From NCBI GenBank assembly GCA_944329545.1, contig CALVIK010000068.1:1-17722 (forward strand): a DNA stretch of 17,722 bases, written 5' to 3'. A model generated the notes under the pieces. That model worked only from the letters and a program-made list of their open reading frames with translations, was not told the DNA's origin and searched no databases. This stretch comes from an uncultured Bacilli bacterium (GTDB lineage: Bacteria > Bacillota_I > Bacilli_A > RF39 > UBA660). Made by a program: the position numbers and the translations under genes. This document shows positions 7,411 through 14,092 of this stretch, one piece after another (position 1 is the first letter of the stretch; each line of letters starts with the position of its first letter).

Positions 7411-8325
7411 TTATTCATCTAAGAATATTTTGTGAAGTTCTTTTTTAGGAAGTAGCATCTTAGTTCCTTTAACGATGCTTATTTCAAATTCTCGAGCTTT
7501 ATGTTTTAATTTTTCACCATCAATACACCAGTTTTTTTTCGGTTCTTCAGCTAATTTAATTTTTAGATTATTCGTTCTAAAAAAATAAAAACCGGGTACT
7601 TTCGTAATATCACTTGTTTTAATTAAATATAGAGTTTTTAATATATCTTTTCGACTCGTAATATTAGTCATTAATACTTCAAACATATCATCATCCATTT
7701 TAACATCATTGAAAACTTCAATTCCCGCCATTCTACTAGCATTACAAACCAAAACTAAAGAATATAATCCTTTATATGTCTCCCCATTATAAGTGTATTC
7801 CATTTCAAATAGTTGCGTTTTACTATTAAAACTTTTAATAGCTTTTATAATATATGCTAAATAACCAAGATTTTTTTTCATTTTTCTTGGAGTATCATAA
7901 GCTACATCGGTAAATTTACCAAGACCTGCAACATAAACAAAAGGTCTATCATTAATTTTACAAATATCTATTTCTTTAATTTTTCCTTCTAAACTCATTT
8001 TTAAGTTTTGAATAGGGTCTTTACCCATACCAAATATTGCCCCTAAATCATTAGTAGTACCAAGCGGTATATGCAGTAAAAGCAGTTTATTTTGACGAAG
8101 TAAATTACCTGAAACAACTTCATTAAAAGTTCCGTCTCCACCTAGTGAAACTAATAAATCGGTTTTTTCTTTTGCAACGATTTCTTTAGCATGACCGCTA
8201 TATTTAGTATATACAGCACTAGCTTCATAGCCATAATCTTTTAAAATTTTTTTAAATTCTGTTATTAATTTTTCTTTATCGTTAGATCCACTACTAGGAT
8301 TACATAAAATAGTGCATTTTTTCAT
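7411..8325 (-). CDS. Diacylglycerol kinase-family lipid kinase (YegS/DgkB/BmrU type)
   Basis: The ATG at 8325 gives 304 residues, with GGTGA 5 bases upstream; TTG 8337 and GTG 8334 are weaker starts. The N-terminal nucleotide-binding domain has CTILCNPSSGS (4-14), GGDGTFNEV (62-70) and PLGTTNDLG (87-95), the hallmarks of the DAGK catalytic domain, followed by the beta-sandwich lipid-binding domain with WCIDGEK near the C-terminus. Length is typical (290-310). The family phosphorylates diacylglycerol, or related lipids such as undecaprenol or sphingoid bases, at the membrane surface. In Gram-positive bacteria DgkB recycles the diacylglycerol left by lipoteichoic acid synthesis, so that is the likeliest role, by inference. 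The predicted transcript start lies only about 10 bases before the ATG, so the leader is very short. Confidence 0.88.
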   Translation of the reverse strand: MKKCTILCNPSSGSNDKEKLITEFKKILKDYGYEASAVYTKYSGHAKEIVAKEKTDLLVSLGGDGTFNEVVSGNLLRQNKLLLLHIPLGTTNDLGAIFGMGKDPIQNLKMSLEGKIKEIDICKINDRPFVYVAGLGKFTDVAYDTPRKMKKNLGYLAYIIKAIKSFNSKTQLFEMEYTYNGETYKGLYSLVLVCNASRMAGIEVFNDVKMDDDMFEVLMTNITSRKDILKTLYLIKTSDITKVPGFYFFRTNNLKIKLAEEPKKNWCIDGEKLKHKAREFEISIVKGTKMLLPKKELHKIFLDE

Positions 8326-8341
8326 TCGCTTCACCAACTAC

Positions 8342-8370
8342 ATTATATATTATTTTTATAAAATGTTCAA
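8342..8370 (-). promoter_or_regulatory. Sigma-A promoter of the lipid kinase gene
   Basis: -35 TTGAAC (8365-8370), 17-base spacer and consensus -10 TATAAT (8342-8347) on the minus strand. Transcription should start near 8335. Confidence 0.8.
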
Positions 8371-8402
8371 GAAATGGAGATTATCCGAAATTAAATTTTA
8401 AT

Positions 8403-8504
8403 TTAACTGGTAATATTTATGATAAAAATAAACGCTAAATAACCGATAACTAATAATAGTATTAAAGCACAAATAATACAAATAATAATATTTTTAATCC
8501 GCAT
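8403..8504 (-). CDS. Predicted 33-residue single-pass membrane microprotein
   Basis: A small gene between the lipid kinase and the cysteine desulfurase. The ATG at 8504 has a strong ribosome site AGGAGAG (8511-8517) at ideal spacing, and an extended -10 TGCTATAAT just upstream (8527-8532). The peptide begins MRIKNIIICIICALILLL; residues about 5-30 form one continuous hydrophobic helix with a basic N-terminus (R2, K4), so it should insert with the N-terminus inside. It has two Cys (9 and 12) and ends ITS. No family is recognised; size and shape recall single-span regulatory microproteins or type I toxins, but no antisense RNA is visible beside it. Site quality makes it a convincing gene despite its size. 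Confidence 0.65.
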   Translation of the reverse strand: MRIKNIIICIICALILLLVIGYLAFIFIINITS

Positions 8505-8526
8505 AATAATCTCTCCTACTATCTTA

Positions 8527-8532
8527 ATTATA
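8527..8532 (-). promoter_or_regulatory. Extended -10 promoter of the membrane microprotein
   Basis: TGCTATAAT on the minus strand, 10 bases before the ribosome site. The -35 would fall inside the last codons of the desulfurase gene and is only TTTTGA-like. Confidence 0.55.
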
Positions 8533-8542
8533 GCATATTTTT

Positions 8543-9730
8543 TTAGAAATCAAAAACCTCAATATTTTTCAATGTTTCAATTAAATAATCAACCTCTTTT
8601 TTAGTGTTATAAAAATATAAACTAATTCTACAAGTATTGTTAATATTAAGTTCTTCTTTTAATATTTTTGCGCAGTGATTACCAGCTCTTACACATATAT
8701 TATATTTATTTAAATAAAGCGCTAAATCATAAGGTGAAATTCCTTCATAATTAATGGTAACAATCGAACTATTTGCTTTTTCGTTATAAATTTTTACCTT
8801 TTTTATTTCTTTTAACCTTTTAATTAAATATTGTTTTAGTTCTTGTTCATAAATCCTAATTTTATCCATACCAATATTATTTAAATATTTTATCGTTTCA
8901 CCAAAGCCAATAACTCCGGCAATATTGGGCGTTCCAGCTTCTAATAAATCGGGCAAATCTTTATATATAACTTCCCCTTTAGTATTAAATTCAGCACTCA
9001 TACCACCACCTAAAATTATAGGGGTTGTTTCTTTTAATAAATTTTCTTTACCATATAAAACGCCAACTCCTGTCGGTCCACTCATTTTATGCGCGGAAAA
9101 AGCCAAAAAATCAATATCCAGTTTTTGAACATCAACTGGCATATGAGCAACACTCTGCGCCCCATCAACTAAAACTAAAATGTTGTTTTTGTGGGCAATT
9201 TCAATAATTTCAGCAAGAGGCCTGATATCACCCACAACATTTGTAATATGCGCTAAGGCAATAACTTTAGTTTTATTATTTAGCATTTTTTTGAGACTTT
9301 CTAAAGTAATTTCATGGTTTTCATTAAGTGGAATATATTTTATTTTAAACCCGATTTCTTTAGAGAGCATAAACCATGGTAAAACATTAGAAGCGTGCTC
9401 ACTTTTAGATAGTAAAACTTCATCATCTTTTTTTAAATGATGTTTGAAATAACCAAAAACTATTTTATTAATACTATCAGTAGTTCCACTAGTAAAAATA
9501 ATTTCTTTTTCTTTTTGAGCATTAATAAACTCTTTAACAAGCAATCTAGTTTTTTCATACATTTTACTAGATTTTAAACTAAGATCATAATTGCCACGGT
9601 GGGCATTCGCACTATAATAATTATAATAATCACTAATAGTTTCTGACAAAATATATGGTTTTAAAGCCGTAGCTGCATTATCAAAATAAATAAGACCAGT
9701 ATATAAAATTTTAAAATCTTCGCGGTTCAT
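8543..9730 (-). CDS. sufS: SufS-type cysteine desulfurase (class V aminotransferase fold)
   Basis: 395 residues, PLP-dependent. It removes sulfur from L-cysteine as an enzyme persulfide and gives alanine, supplying Fe-S cluster assembly. Visible marks are YFDNAATALKP (15-25), H112 (SEHASN, stacking on PLP), D189 (VDGAQS), the PLP lysine K215 (FSAHKMSGPTG) and the catalytic cysteine C353 within ICVRAGNHCAKIL, the group II (SufS/CsdA) version RAGxHCA. Length suits SufS (about 405). AGGAGGG lies 6 bases before the ATG. No sufC, sufB, sufD or sufU is adjacent, so it is either separated from its operon or a CsdA-like paralogue. The symbol is therefore tentative, though the enzyme class is firm. 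The Fe-S proteins encoded at 1382-4265 would be among its clients. Confidence 0.9.
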   Translation of the reverse strand: MNREDFKILYTGLIYFDNAATALKPYILSETISDYYNYYSANAHRGNYDLSLKSSKMYEKTRLLVKEFINAQKEKEIIFTSGTTDSINKIVFGYFKHHLKKDDEVLLSKSEHASNVLPWFMLSKEIGFKIKYIPLNENHEITLESLKKMLNNKTKVIALAHITNVVGDIRPLAEIIEIAHKNNILVLVDGAQSVAHMPVDVQKLDIDFLAFSAHKMSGPTGVGVLYGKENLLKETTPIILGGGMSAEFNTKGEVIYKDLPDLLEAGTPNIAGVIGFGETIKYLNNIGMDKIRIYEQELKQYLIKRLKEIKKVKIYNEKANSSIVTINYEGISPYDLALYLNKYNICVRAGNHCAKILKEELNINNTCRISLYFYNTKKEVDYLIETLKNIEVFDF

Positions 9731-9811
9731 AAGTTCCCTCCTAATATAATATTTTATTCAAAAAAATATTTTTGGAGCATAATTTTATAAAATACCGGCC
9801 ATTATAAAATA

Positions 9812-9856
9812 GAATATTCGCAGATATTCACGAAAGAGTACCTACTCTTTTTTTTT
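9812..9856 (+). terminator. Orphan hairpin plus intrinsic terminator upstream of the HIT gene
   Basis: Two consecutive plus-strand hairpins: GAATAT (9812-9817) with ATATTC (9824-9829), then AAAGAGT (9833-9839) with ACTCTTT (9844-9850), followed by T's to 9856. No gene ends upstream on this strand, because the neighbour is divergent. It is either the end of a short untranslated RNA or a leader attenuator. Confidence 0.6.
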
Positions 9857-9865
9857 ATTTTATAG

Positions 9866-9887
9866 TATAATTATAACGGAAGGTGAT
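9866..9887 (+). promoter_or_regulatory. -10 element and ribosome site of the HIT gene
   Basis: Consensus TATAAT at 9866-9871 without a clear -35, then GGAAGGTGAT (9878-9887) just before the ATG at 9891. Confidence 0.5.
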
Positions 9888-9890
9888 TAT

Positions 9891-10253
9891 ATGGATATTT
9901 TTTGTAAAATAATTAAAGGTGAAATTCCTAGTTATACGCTTTACGAAGATGAAACTGTTATCGTGTTTTTAGATGTCAATCCTGATGTTAATGGACATAC
10001 TTTAATTGTTCATAAAAAACATATTTTAGATATTTACGATATGGATAAGGAAACTTGGCTTCATATTTTAAAAATAGCTAAACAAATCGATAAATTATTA
10101 CGAGAAAAATTGCACTCAGAAGGTCTTACTTTAGTACAAAATAATGGTTTATTGCAAGAAGTTAAACATTTTCATTTACATTTAAAACCGCAGTATAAAA
10201 ATAAACAAGAGCTTATGAATGTTGAAGATGTTTATAATCAAATTATGCATTAA
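9891..10253 (+). CDS. HIT-family nucleotide hydrolase (Hint-like)
   Basis: 120 residues, a typical HIT size. It begins MDIFCKIIKGEIPS, the standard Hint/HinT opening, and continues with DVNPDVNGHTLIVHKKH. The catalytic triad motif is HFHLHLKP, with H93, H95 and H97, preceded by the glycine/asparagine region VQNNG (82-86). HIT proteins hydrolyse AMP or GMP linked through phosphoramidate or similar bonds, often scavenging adenylates from aminoacyl-AMP. A cytosolic homodimer is expected. Its promoter sits right after an orphan terminator, and it ends in a strong terminator of its own, so it is monocistronic. The physiological substrate cannot be inferred. Confidence 0.93.
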   Translation: MDIFCKIIKGEIPSYTLYEDETVIVFLDVNPDVNGHTLIVHKKHILDIYDMDKETWLHILKIAKQIDKLLREKLHSEGLTLVQNNGLLQEVKHFHLHLKPQYKNKQELMNVEDVYNQIMH

Positions 10254-10275
10254 AAACTCAATAGAGTTTTTTTTT
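10253..10275 (+). terminator. Intrinsic terminator of the HIT gene
   Basis: AAAACTC (10253-10259) pairs with GAGTTTT (10264-10270) around loop AATA, followed by T's to 10275. Confidence 0.9.
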
Positions 10276-10278
10276 ATT

Positions 10279-10300
10279 AAAAAAATGGTTATAAACCATT
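10279..10300 (-). terminator. Minus-strand intrinsic terminator with no assigned gene
   Basis: Perfect inverted repeat AATGGTT (10284-10290) / AACCATT (10294-10300). Read on the minus strand it is followed by a run of U's (10279-10285). No convincing minus-strand gene ends here, so it may insulate against antisense transcripts from beyond. Confidence 0.65.
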
Positions 10301-10398
10301 ATAACTGCTAATTACTTGTATTTTTTATTATTTCCCACAATTTATTTTAAATTATAAACAATCTAAGACATATAACTTATTCATTGTTTTATTTTATT

Positions 10399-10420
10399 CA
10401 TATTATAGTGTAGATAGGGG
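10399..10420 (+). promoter_or_regulatory. Possible sporulation-type -10 of the CotD-like gene
   Basis: CATATTATA (10399-10407) fits the B. subtilis sigma-K -10 pattern CATAnnnTA. No AC-type -35 at the usual distance is evident, and a weak sigma-A reading is also possible. The ribosome site GGGGG follows, just before the ATG at 10429. Confidence 0.35.
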
Positions 10421-10428
10421 GAAACGAA

Positions 10429-10695
10429 ATGTTTAAAAAAGACTGTATGTGTCCGATGAACCAAATGCCAAATTATCAAGAAGCAAACTGTCCAATAGTT
10501 GAACCAGCAATTAACAAATGTATTGAAAGAGAATTCTGCCACGAAGTTAATCATATTTGTCCAATACATACTCATGTAATTAATAAACACATTTATAATC
10601 ATACATATACACCACAGTATTCTTGTTCAGAGGAAAATCAAGTTATTAATAATGATCCAGGCTGTTGCCAAGGTTTTGTAAATAATGGTTTTTAA
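10429..10695 (+). CDS. CotD-like Cys/His-rich spore coat protein
   Basis: 88 residues with nine Cys (6, 8, 21, 31, 37, 44, 66, 79, 80) and six His, and no signal peptide or membrane segment. The central part HEVNHICPIHTHVINKHIYNH, then YTPQYSCSEEN, then a terminal CC, resembles the CotD family of spore coat proteins, which are small and His/Cys-rich with alternating H-x-H and a Cys-rich tail. In B. subtilis CotD is an inner coat protein made in the mother cell. The assignment is from pattern memory, not a search. It is a single gene with a strong ribosome site and its own terminator. If right, this lineage carries at least one sporulation-type coat gene; alternatives are a metal-binding Cys-rich protein or another envelope protein. 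Confidence 0.65.
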   Translation: MFKKDCMCPMNQMPNYQEANCPIVEPAINKCIEREFCHEVNHICPIHTHVINKHIYNHTYTPQYSCSEENQVINNDPGCCQGFVNNGF

Positions 10696-10710
10696 CCGTT
10701 ATTTTTTTAT
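10682..10710 (+). terminator. Intrinsic terminator of the CotD-like gene
   Basis: AATAATGGTT pairs with AACCGTTATT (10 bp, one T-G pair) around a TTT loop, followed by seven T's. The stop codon lies at the tip of the hairpin. It may also slow minus-strand transcription out of ffh. Confidence 0.8.
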
Positions 10711-12017
10711 TAGAATGGCATTTTAAAATTACCACTACCTAATTTTTTCATCATTTGTTTCATTTGCTCAAATTGTTTTAACAATCTATTTACTTCTTCA
10801 ACAGAAGTACCACTACCATTAGCAATTCTTCTTTTTCGGCTAGCTTTTAAAATATCTGGATTTTTTCTTTCTTTCGGAGTCATCGATAAAATAATTGCTT
10901 CAACATGAGCCATTTGCTTTGGATCAATATTTACATTATTAAGGCCCATTTTTTTAGCGCCTGGTAACATTTTAAGAATGTTTTCTAAAGGTCCTAGTTT
11001 TTTAATTTGATTTAATTGGATTAAAAAATCTTCTAAATCAAATTTGCCTCGTTGCATTTTTTCCGCAGTTTTTAAAGCTTCTTCGTCATCCATTAAACCT
11101 TCGGCTTTTTCAATCATGCCCATCAAATCGCCCATATCTAAAATACGATTAGCCATTCTCTCTGGATAAAAAGCTTCTAAACCATCCATTTTTTCACTAA
11201 CACCAATAAATTTAATAGGAATATTTGTTAAATGTCTAATTGATAATGCAGCTCCACCTTTAGTATCACCGTCTAATTTAGTTAAAATCGCTCCGGTAAG
11301 TGGCAATTTTTCATTAAAGCCTGTAATAACATTTACCGCATCTTGACCAGTCATACTATCAACAACTAATAATATTTCATTTGGTTTAACATTTTCATTA
11401 ATATTTTGTAATTCTTGCATTAAATCTTCATCAATATGAAGCCTTCCGGCCGTATCAATTATAACATAATTATAACCATTTTCTTTAGCATAATTAACCG
11501 CATTTTTACTTATTTCTATAGGATCTTTTTTGCCTTCACTATATACTTCAATATTAAGTTCTTTACCTAATTGTTTTAATTGATCAATCGCCGCTGGTCG
11601 ATAAACATCACACGCTACTAAAAGTGGTTTTAAAGCAAATTTTTTACGAACAAGTCTTGCAAGTTTTCCTGCCGTTGTTGTTTTACCGCTACCTTGAAGA
11701 CCAGCCATCATCACAATTGTCATTGGTTTTACGACAATTAACGGTTCATCCTCTTTACCTAATAAATCGACAAGCTCATCTTTAACAATTTTAACAAACA
11801 CTTCACCCGGTTTTAAACTATTTTTAACTTCCTCACCTAAAGCTTTTTCTTTAACATTATTAATAAATTCTTTAACAACTTTATAATTAACATCAGCTTC
11901 TAATAGCGCTAATCTAATTTCTCTTGTTACTTCGCCAATATTTTCTTCGCTAATTTTTCCATAACCTTTTATTTTATTTAAGGCATTTTGCAATCTATCT
12001 CCTAAATTTTCAAACAT
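10710..12017 (-). CDS. ffh: Signal recognition particle protein Ffh (SRP54)
   Basis: 435 residues, the SRP GTPase that binds signal sequences with 4.5S/scRNA and delivers ribosomes to FtsY at the membrane. Domains are N (1-95), G (96-295) and M (about 296-435). GTPase motifs are GLQGSGKTTT (106-115), DVYRPAA (137-143), DTAGR (188-192) and TKLDGDTKGG (around 246-255). The M domain carries MLPGAKKMG, the RNA-binding RKRRIANGSGTS, and a methionine-rich end (QFEQMKQMMKKLG) for signal-peptide contact. Length matches B. subtilis Ffh (446). AGGTGAT lies 5 bases before the ATG. The regulator gene ylxM, usually upstream of ffh in Firmicutes, is absent here. Confidence 0.98.
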   Translation of the reverse strand: MFENLGDRLQNALNKIKGYGKISEENIGEVTREIRLALLEADVNYKVVKEFINNVKEKALGEEVKNSLKPGEVFVKIVKDELVDLLGKEDEPLIVVKPMTIVMMAGLQGSGKTTTAGKLARLVRKKFALKPLLVACDVYRPAAIDQLKQLGKELNIEVYSEGKKDPIEISKNAVNYAKENGYNYVIIDTAGRLHIDEDLMQELQNINENVKPNEILLVVDSMTGQDAVNVITGFNEKLPLTGAILTKLDGDTKGGAALSIRHLTNIPIKFIGVSEKMDGLEAFYPERMANRILDMGDLMGMIEKAEGLMDDEEALKTAEKMQRGKFDLEDFLIQLNQIKKLGPLENILKMLPGAKKMGLNNVNIDPKQMAHVEAIILSMTPKERKNPDILKASRKRRIANGSGTSVEEVNRLLKQFEQMKQMMKKLGSGNFKMPF

Positions 12018-12033
12018 TTAAATCACCTATTTA

Positions 12034-12062
12034 ATTATATATGAAAAGCCTACTTTTTACAA
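12034..12062 (-). promoter_or_regulatory. Promoter of ffh, nested in the preceding terminator
   Basis: -35 TTGTAA (12057-12062), 17-base spacer and consensus -10 TATAAT (12034-12039). The -35 overlaps the loop of the terminator of the upstream gene. Confidence 0.65.
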
Positions 12063-12070
12063 GTAGACTT
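12044..12070 (-). terminator. Intrinsic terminator of the unknown two-gene operon
   Basis: On the minus strand AAGTCTACTT (12061-12070) pairs with AAGTAGGCTT (12046-12055), one G-T pair, around a 5-base loop, followed by a short U run. Confidence 0.75.
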
Positions 12071-12071
12071 A

Positions 12072-12707
12072 TTAATTATAACCATATATTTTAAAATAAT
12101 CATCGGTATAAGGCCGCCAAGTTTTTGTATAATAATCATATTTATTAAAAAATAATATTTGATGTTCATTTCTAAAGAAAATCAATTCTTTAGCTTTTAA
12201 CTCTTCATTTTTCGGTTCATCAAATAATTTCCAATTATAAAAATTAATTCTTGTAAAAAATTCGTTTTGTAACCATGGTTCATCTTCACTAGGCATAAAT
12301 TTTTTGGCTTCTTTTAAGGCCTCTTTATTAAATTTTTCATTACTATGAGTTAATATATAGCCAATTTCATCATCAAGAAAAATCAGTTCACTTAAACAAA
12401 GGGTATCCTTTGTTGGACCATCATCATTAGCAAATGCTCCATAAACATCTCTATCTTTTGATAATTTTGATTTGAAATTTTCATTTAAAAAATATTTTTG
12501 TTCGACATAAGGTGTTTTTAATTTAAAATTTATTTTATTTAAAAGATCGATTTCATAATCAATTATAGCATTACACAGTTTTTCTTCAAAACCGCAAAAC
12601 AATAGTCTTTCCATTAACTCTTTGTAATATTTAGCGAAGTTTTCTTGATCGTGTTCTTTCAAATAAACAAGTTCACTAAACAATAATTTTTTCAAATCAT
12701 ATTTCAT
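12072..12707 (-). CDS. Hypothetical protein, 211 residues, acidic
   Basis: I do not recognise this protein. It is soluble, without signal peptide or membrane helix, rich in Tyr, Phe, Lys and Glu, with a slight net negative charge (about 39 acidic against 32 basic). The N-terminal third looks helical (KKLLFSELVYLKEHDQENFAKY), the middle has FANDDGPTKDTLCLSELIFLDDE, and the C-terminus is aromatic (YDYYTKTWRPYTDDYFKIYGYN). The ATG is 3 bases after the stop of the upstream 72-residue gene, with AGAGAGGG ahead of it, so the two are clearly co-transcribed and probably translationally coupled. A basic small protein followed by a larger acidic partner resembles toxin-immunity or DNA-binding-protein-inhibitor pairs, but that is only a hypothesis. 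Confidence 0.7.
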   Translation of the reverse strand: MKYDLKKLLFSELVYLKEHDQENFAKYYKELMERLLFCGFEEKLCNAIIDYEIDLLNKINFKLKTPYVEQKYFLNENFKSKLSKDRDVYGAFANDDGPTKDTLCLSELIFLDDEIGYILTHSNEKFNKEALKEAKKFMPSEDEPWLQNEFFTRINFYNWKLFDEPKNEELKAKELIFFRNEHQILFFNKYDYYTKTWRPYTDDYFKIYGYN

Positions 12708-12710
12708 ATC

Positions 12711-12929
12711 TTATTTCCCTCTCTTTAATTGGCGATAATTTTCCTTATCCTCTTTCGTCATATTGGGACCGCGATATCCTAATTGTCCCCTTTCTCTATC
12801 GTACCATATGTGTTCATTCTTTTGATACTTATCAGTATCTTTAAAAAATTTGGAATTGTCTTGTTTCGGCGTTCCATCTTCACGTCTAGTTGTCCAAGAC
12901 ACTCCAGTTTCATCCTTTTTACCAGACAT
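12711..12929 (-). CDS. Hypothetical small basic protein, 72 residues
   Basis: This small protein is not recognised. It is very hydrophilic, with 18 Lys/Arg against 13 Asp/Glu, no Cys and no hydrophobic segment. The first 30 residues look disordered (SGKKDETGVSWTTRREDGTP). The second half, HIWYDRERGQLGYRGPNMTKE, has a compact aromatic/glycine core. That pattern faintly resembles C-terminal pieces of polymorphic toxins, a weak impression only. Start support is good: AAGGATG lies 8 bases upstream of the ATG, and a promoter with extended -10 precedes it. It leads the 211-residue gene. Confidence 0.65.
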   Translation of the reverse strand: MSGKKDETGVSWTTRREDGTPKQDNSKFFKDTDKYQKNEHIWYDRERGQLGYRGPNMTKEDKENYRQLKRGK

Positions 12930-12950
12930 ACTACAACATCCTTGAATTAT

Positions 12951-12978
12951 ATTTTAACAAATCAAAAATAAAAGTCAA
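12951..12978 (-). promoter_or_regulatory. Promoter of the unknown two-gene operon
   Basis: -35 TTGACT (12973-12978), 16-base spacer and extended -10 TGTTAAAAT (hexamer 12951-12956). The -35 region is identical over 17 bases to that of the broken gene at the left end of the window. Confidence 0.65.
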
Positions 12979-12986
12979 TAGCTATA

Positions 12987-13030
12987 TAATAAAAAGATTA
13001 CTTTGAATTAACAAAGTAATCTTTTTATTA
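12987..13030 (-). terminator. Intrinsic terminator of ftsAZ (could act on both strands)
   Basis: A near-perfect 19-bp inverted repeat around loop AATTAA (13006-13011): core AAAAAGATTACTTTG with its complement, extended by TAAT/ATTA. It includes the ftsZ stop codon. A/T runs on both flanks allow termination in either direction. Confidence 0.92.
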
Positions 13031-14080
13031 CAATCCTCTTTTTCTTAAGAATGAAGGAATTGCTGAATCATCATCGTCATCTAAAATAGAATTTAATCCA
13101 CTACCTTCACTAGCATGAGCCATTTCTTTTTTCTCATCTTCAAAACCTGTAGCAATAACCGTAACGATTATTTCATCAGTAAAGTTTTCATTAATAACAG
13201 CTCCGAAGATCGTATTTAAATCATTACCTGCTGATTTTCTAATAGCTTCAGCAGCTTCTTCAACTTCAAGTAATGTTAAGTTTGGCCCACCAGTTACATT
13301 AATAATAGCATCAGTTGCCCCATCAATACTAGTTTCCAAAAGTGGGCTTAAAACAGCTTGATTAGCCGCTTCAATAGCTCTATCTTCACCAACACCAGCG
13401 CCAATACCAATCAAAGCACTACCGCGTTTTTCCATAACTGCTTTAACATCAGCAAAGTCTAAGTTAATTAAACCCGGTACAGCAATTAAATCAGATATTG
13501 ATTGAACACCTCTTCTTAAAACATTATCAACTTCTTTAAATGAATCTAAAAGTGGTGTTGATTTGTCGATAATTTCTCTTAATCTATCATTAGGAACAAC
13601 AATTAAAGTATCAACATGTTTTTTTAATTCTTCGATTCCTTCTAAAGCTTGATTCATTCTTTTTTTGCCTTCAAAAGAGAATGGTTTTGTAACAATACCA
13701 ACTGTTAAAGCACCTTTGCTTTGCGCAATATCAGCAATTACCGGAGCAGCACCAGTACCGGTTCCACCACCTTCACCGCAAGTTATGAATACTAAATCAG
13801 AATCTTTTAAAGCTTCTTCTAATTCAGTTTTTGATTCTAAGGCCGCTTCTTTACCAATTTTAGGGTCAGCTCCCGCTCCAAGACCATTAGTAAGTTCTTC
13901 ACCTATTTGTATTTTTGTCTCTGCTAATGAATTGTTTAACACTTGCAAATCAGTATTGGCTACAATAAAGTCAACCCCTTGCACTCCTGATTCAATCATT
14001 CTATTAACGGCATTACAACCACCGCCACCTATTCCAACTACTTTAATTCTTGCTAATTGATCCATTTCTAATCCAAACAT
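13028..14080 (-). CDS. ftsZ: Cell division GTPase FtsZ
   Basis: 350 residues, the tubulin-like GTPase that forms the Z ring at midcell. Nucleotide-binding parts are VVGIGGGGCNAV (14-25), ANTDLQ (41-46), the tubulin signature GGGTGTG (104-110) and the T7 loop NLDFAD (206-211), whose D208 and D211 complete the GTPase site of the neighbouring subunit. The C-terminal peptide IPSFLRKRGL (341-350) is the conserved tail that binds FtsA and other partners. The linker before it is very short, about 25 residues and including a run of five Asp, against 50 or more in B. subtilis. AGGAGG lies 7 bases before the ATG, and ftsA ends only 12 bases upstream, so both come from one mRNA. Confidence 0.98.
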   Translation of the reverse strand: MFGLEMDQLARIKVVGIGGGGCNAVNRMIESGVQGVDFIVANTDLQVLNNSLAETKIQIGEELTNGLGAGADPKIGKEAALESKTELEEALKDSDLVFITCGEGGGTGTGAAPVIADIAQSKGALTVGIVTKPFSFEGKKRMNQALEGIEELKKHVDTLIVVPNDRLREIIDKSTPLLDSFKEVDNVLRRGVQSISDLIAVPGLINLDFADVKAVMEKRGSALIGIGAGVGEDRAIEAANQAVLSPLLETSIDGATDAIINVTGGPNLTLLEVEEAAEAIRKSAGNDLNTIFGAVINENFTDEIIVTVIATGFEDEKKEMAHASEGSGLNSILDDDDDSAIPSFLRKRGL

Positions 14081-14092
14081 TTATAACTCCTC

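Noticed and set aside
8385..8405. A/T palindrome after the microprotein gene as a terminator
   Set aside because: Stem is all A/T with no following U run; too weak to call.
10381..10602. 73-codon minus-strand frame rich in Phe, Trp and Tyr, opposite the CotD-like gene
   Set aside because: Mirror of the Cys/His-rich gene, no ribosome site, and it would also run through that gene's promoter. The plus-strand gene has a better start and a terminator.
13665..14060. 131-codon plus-strand frame opposite ftsZ
   Set aside because: Pro/Pro-Val repeats are the reverse complement of FtsZ glycine-rich loops; no ribosome site.
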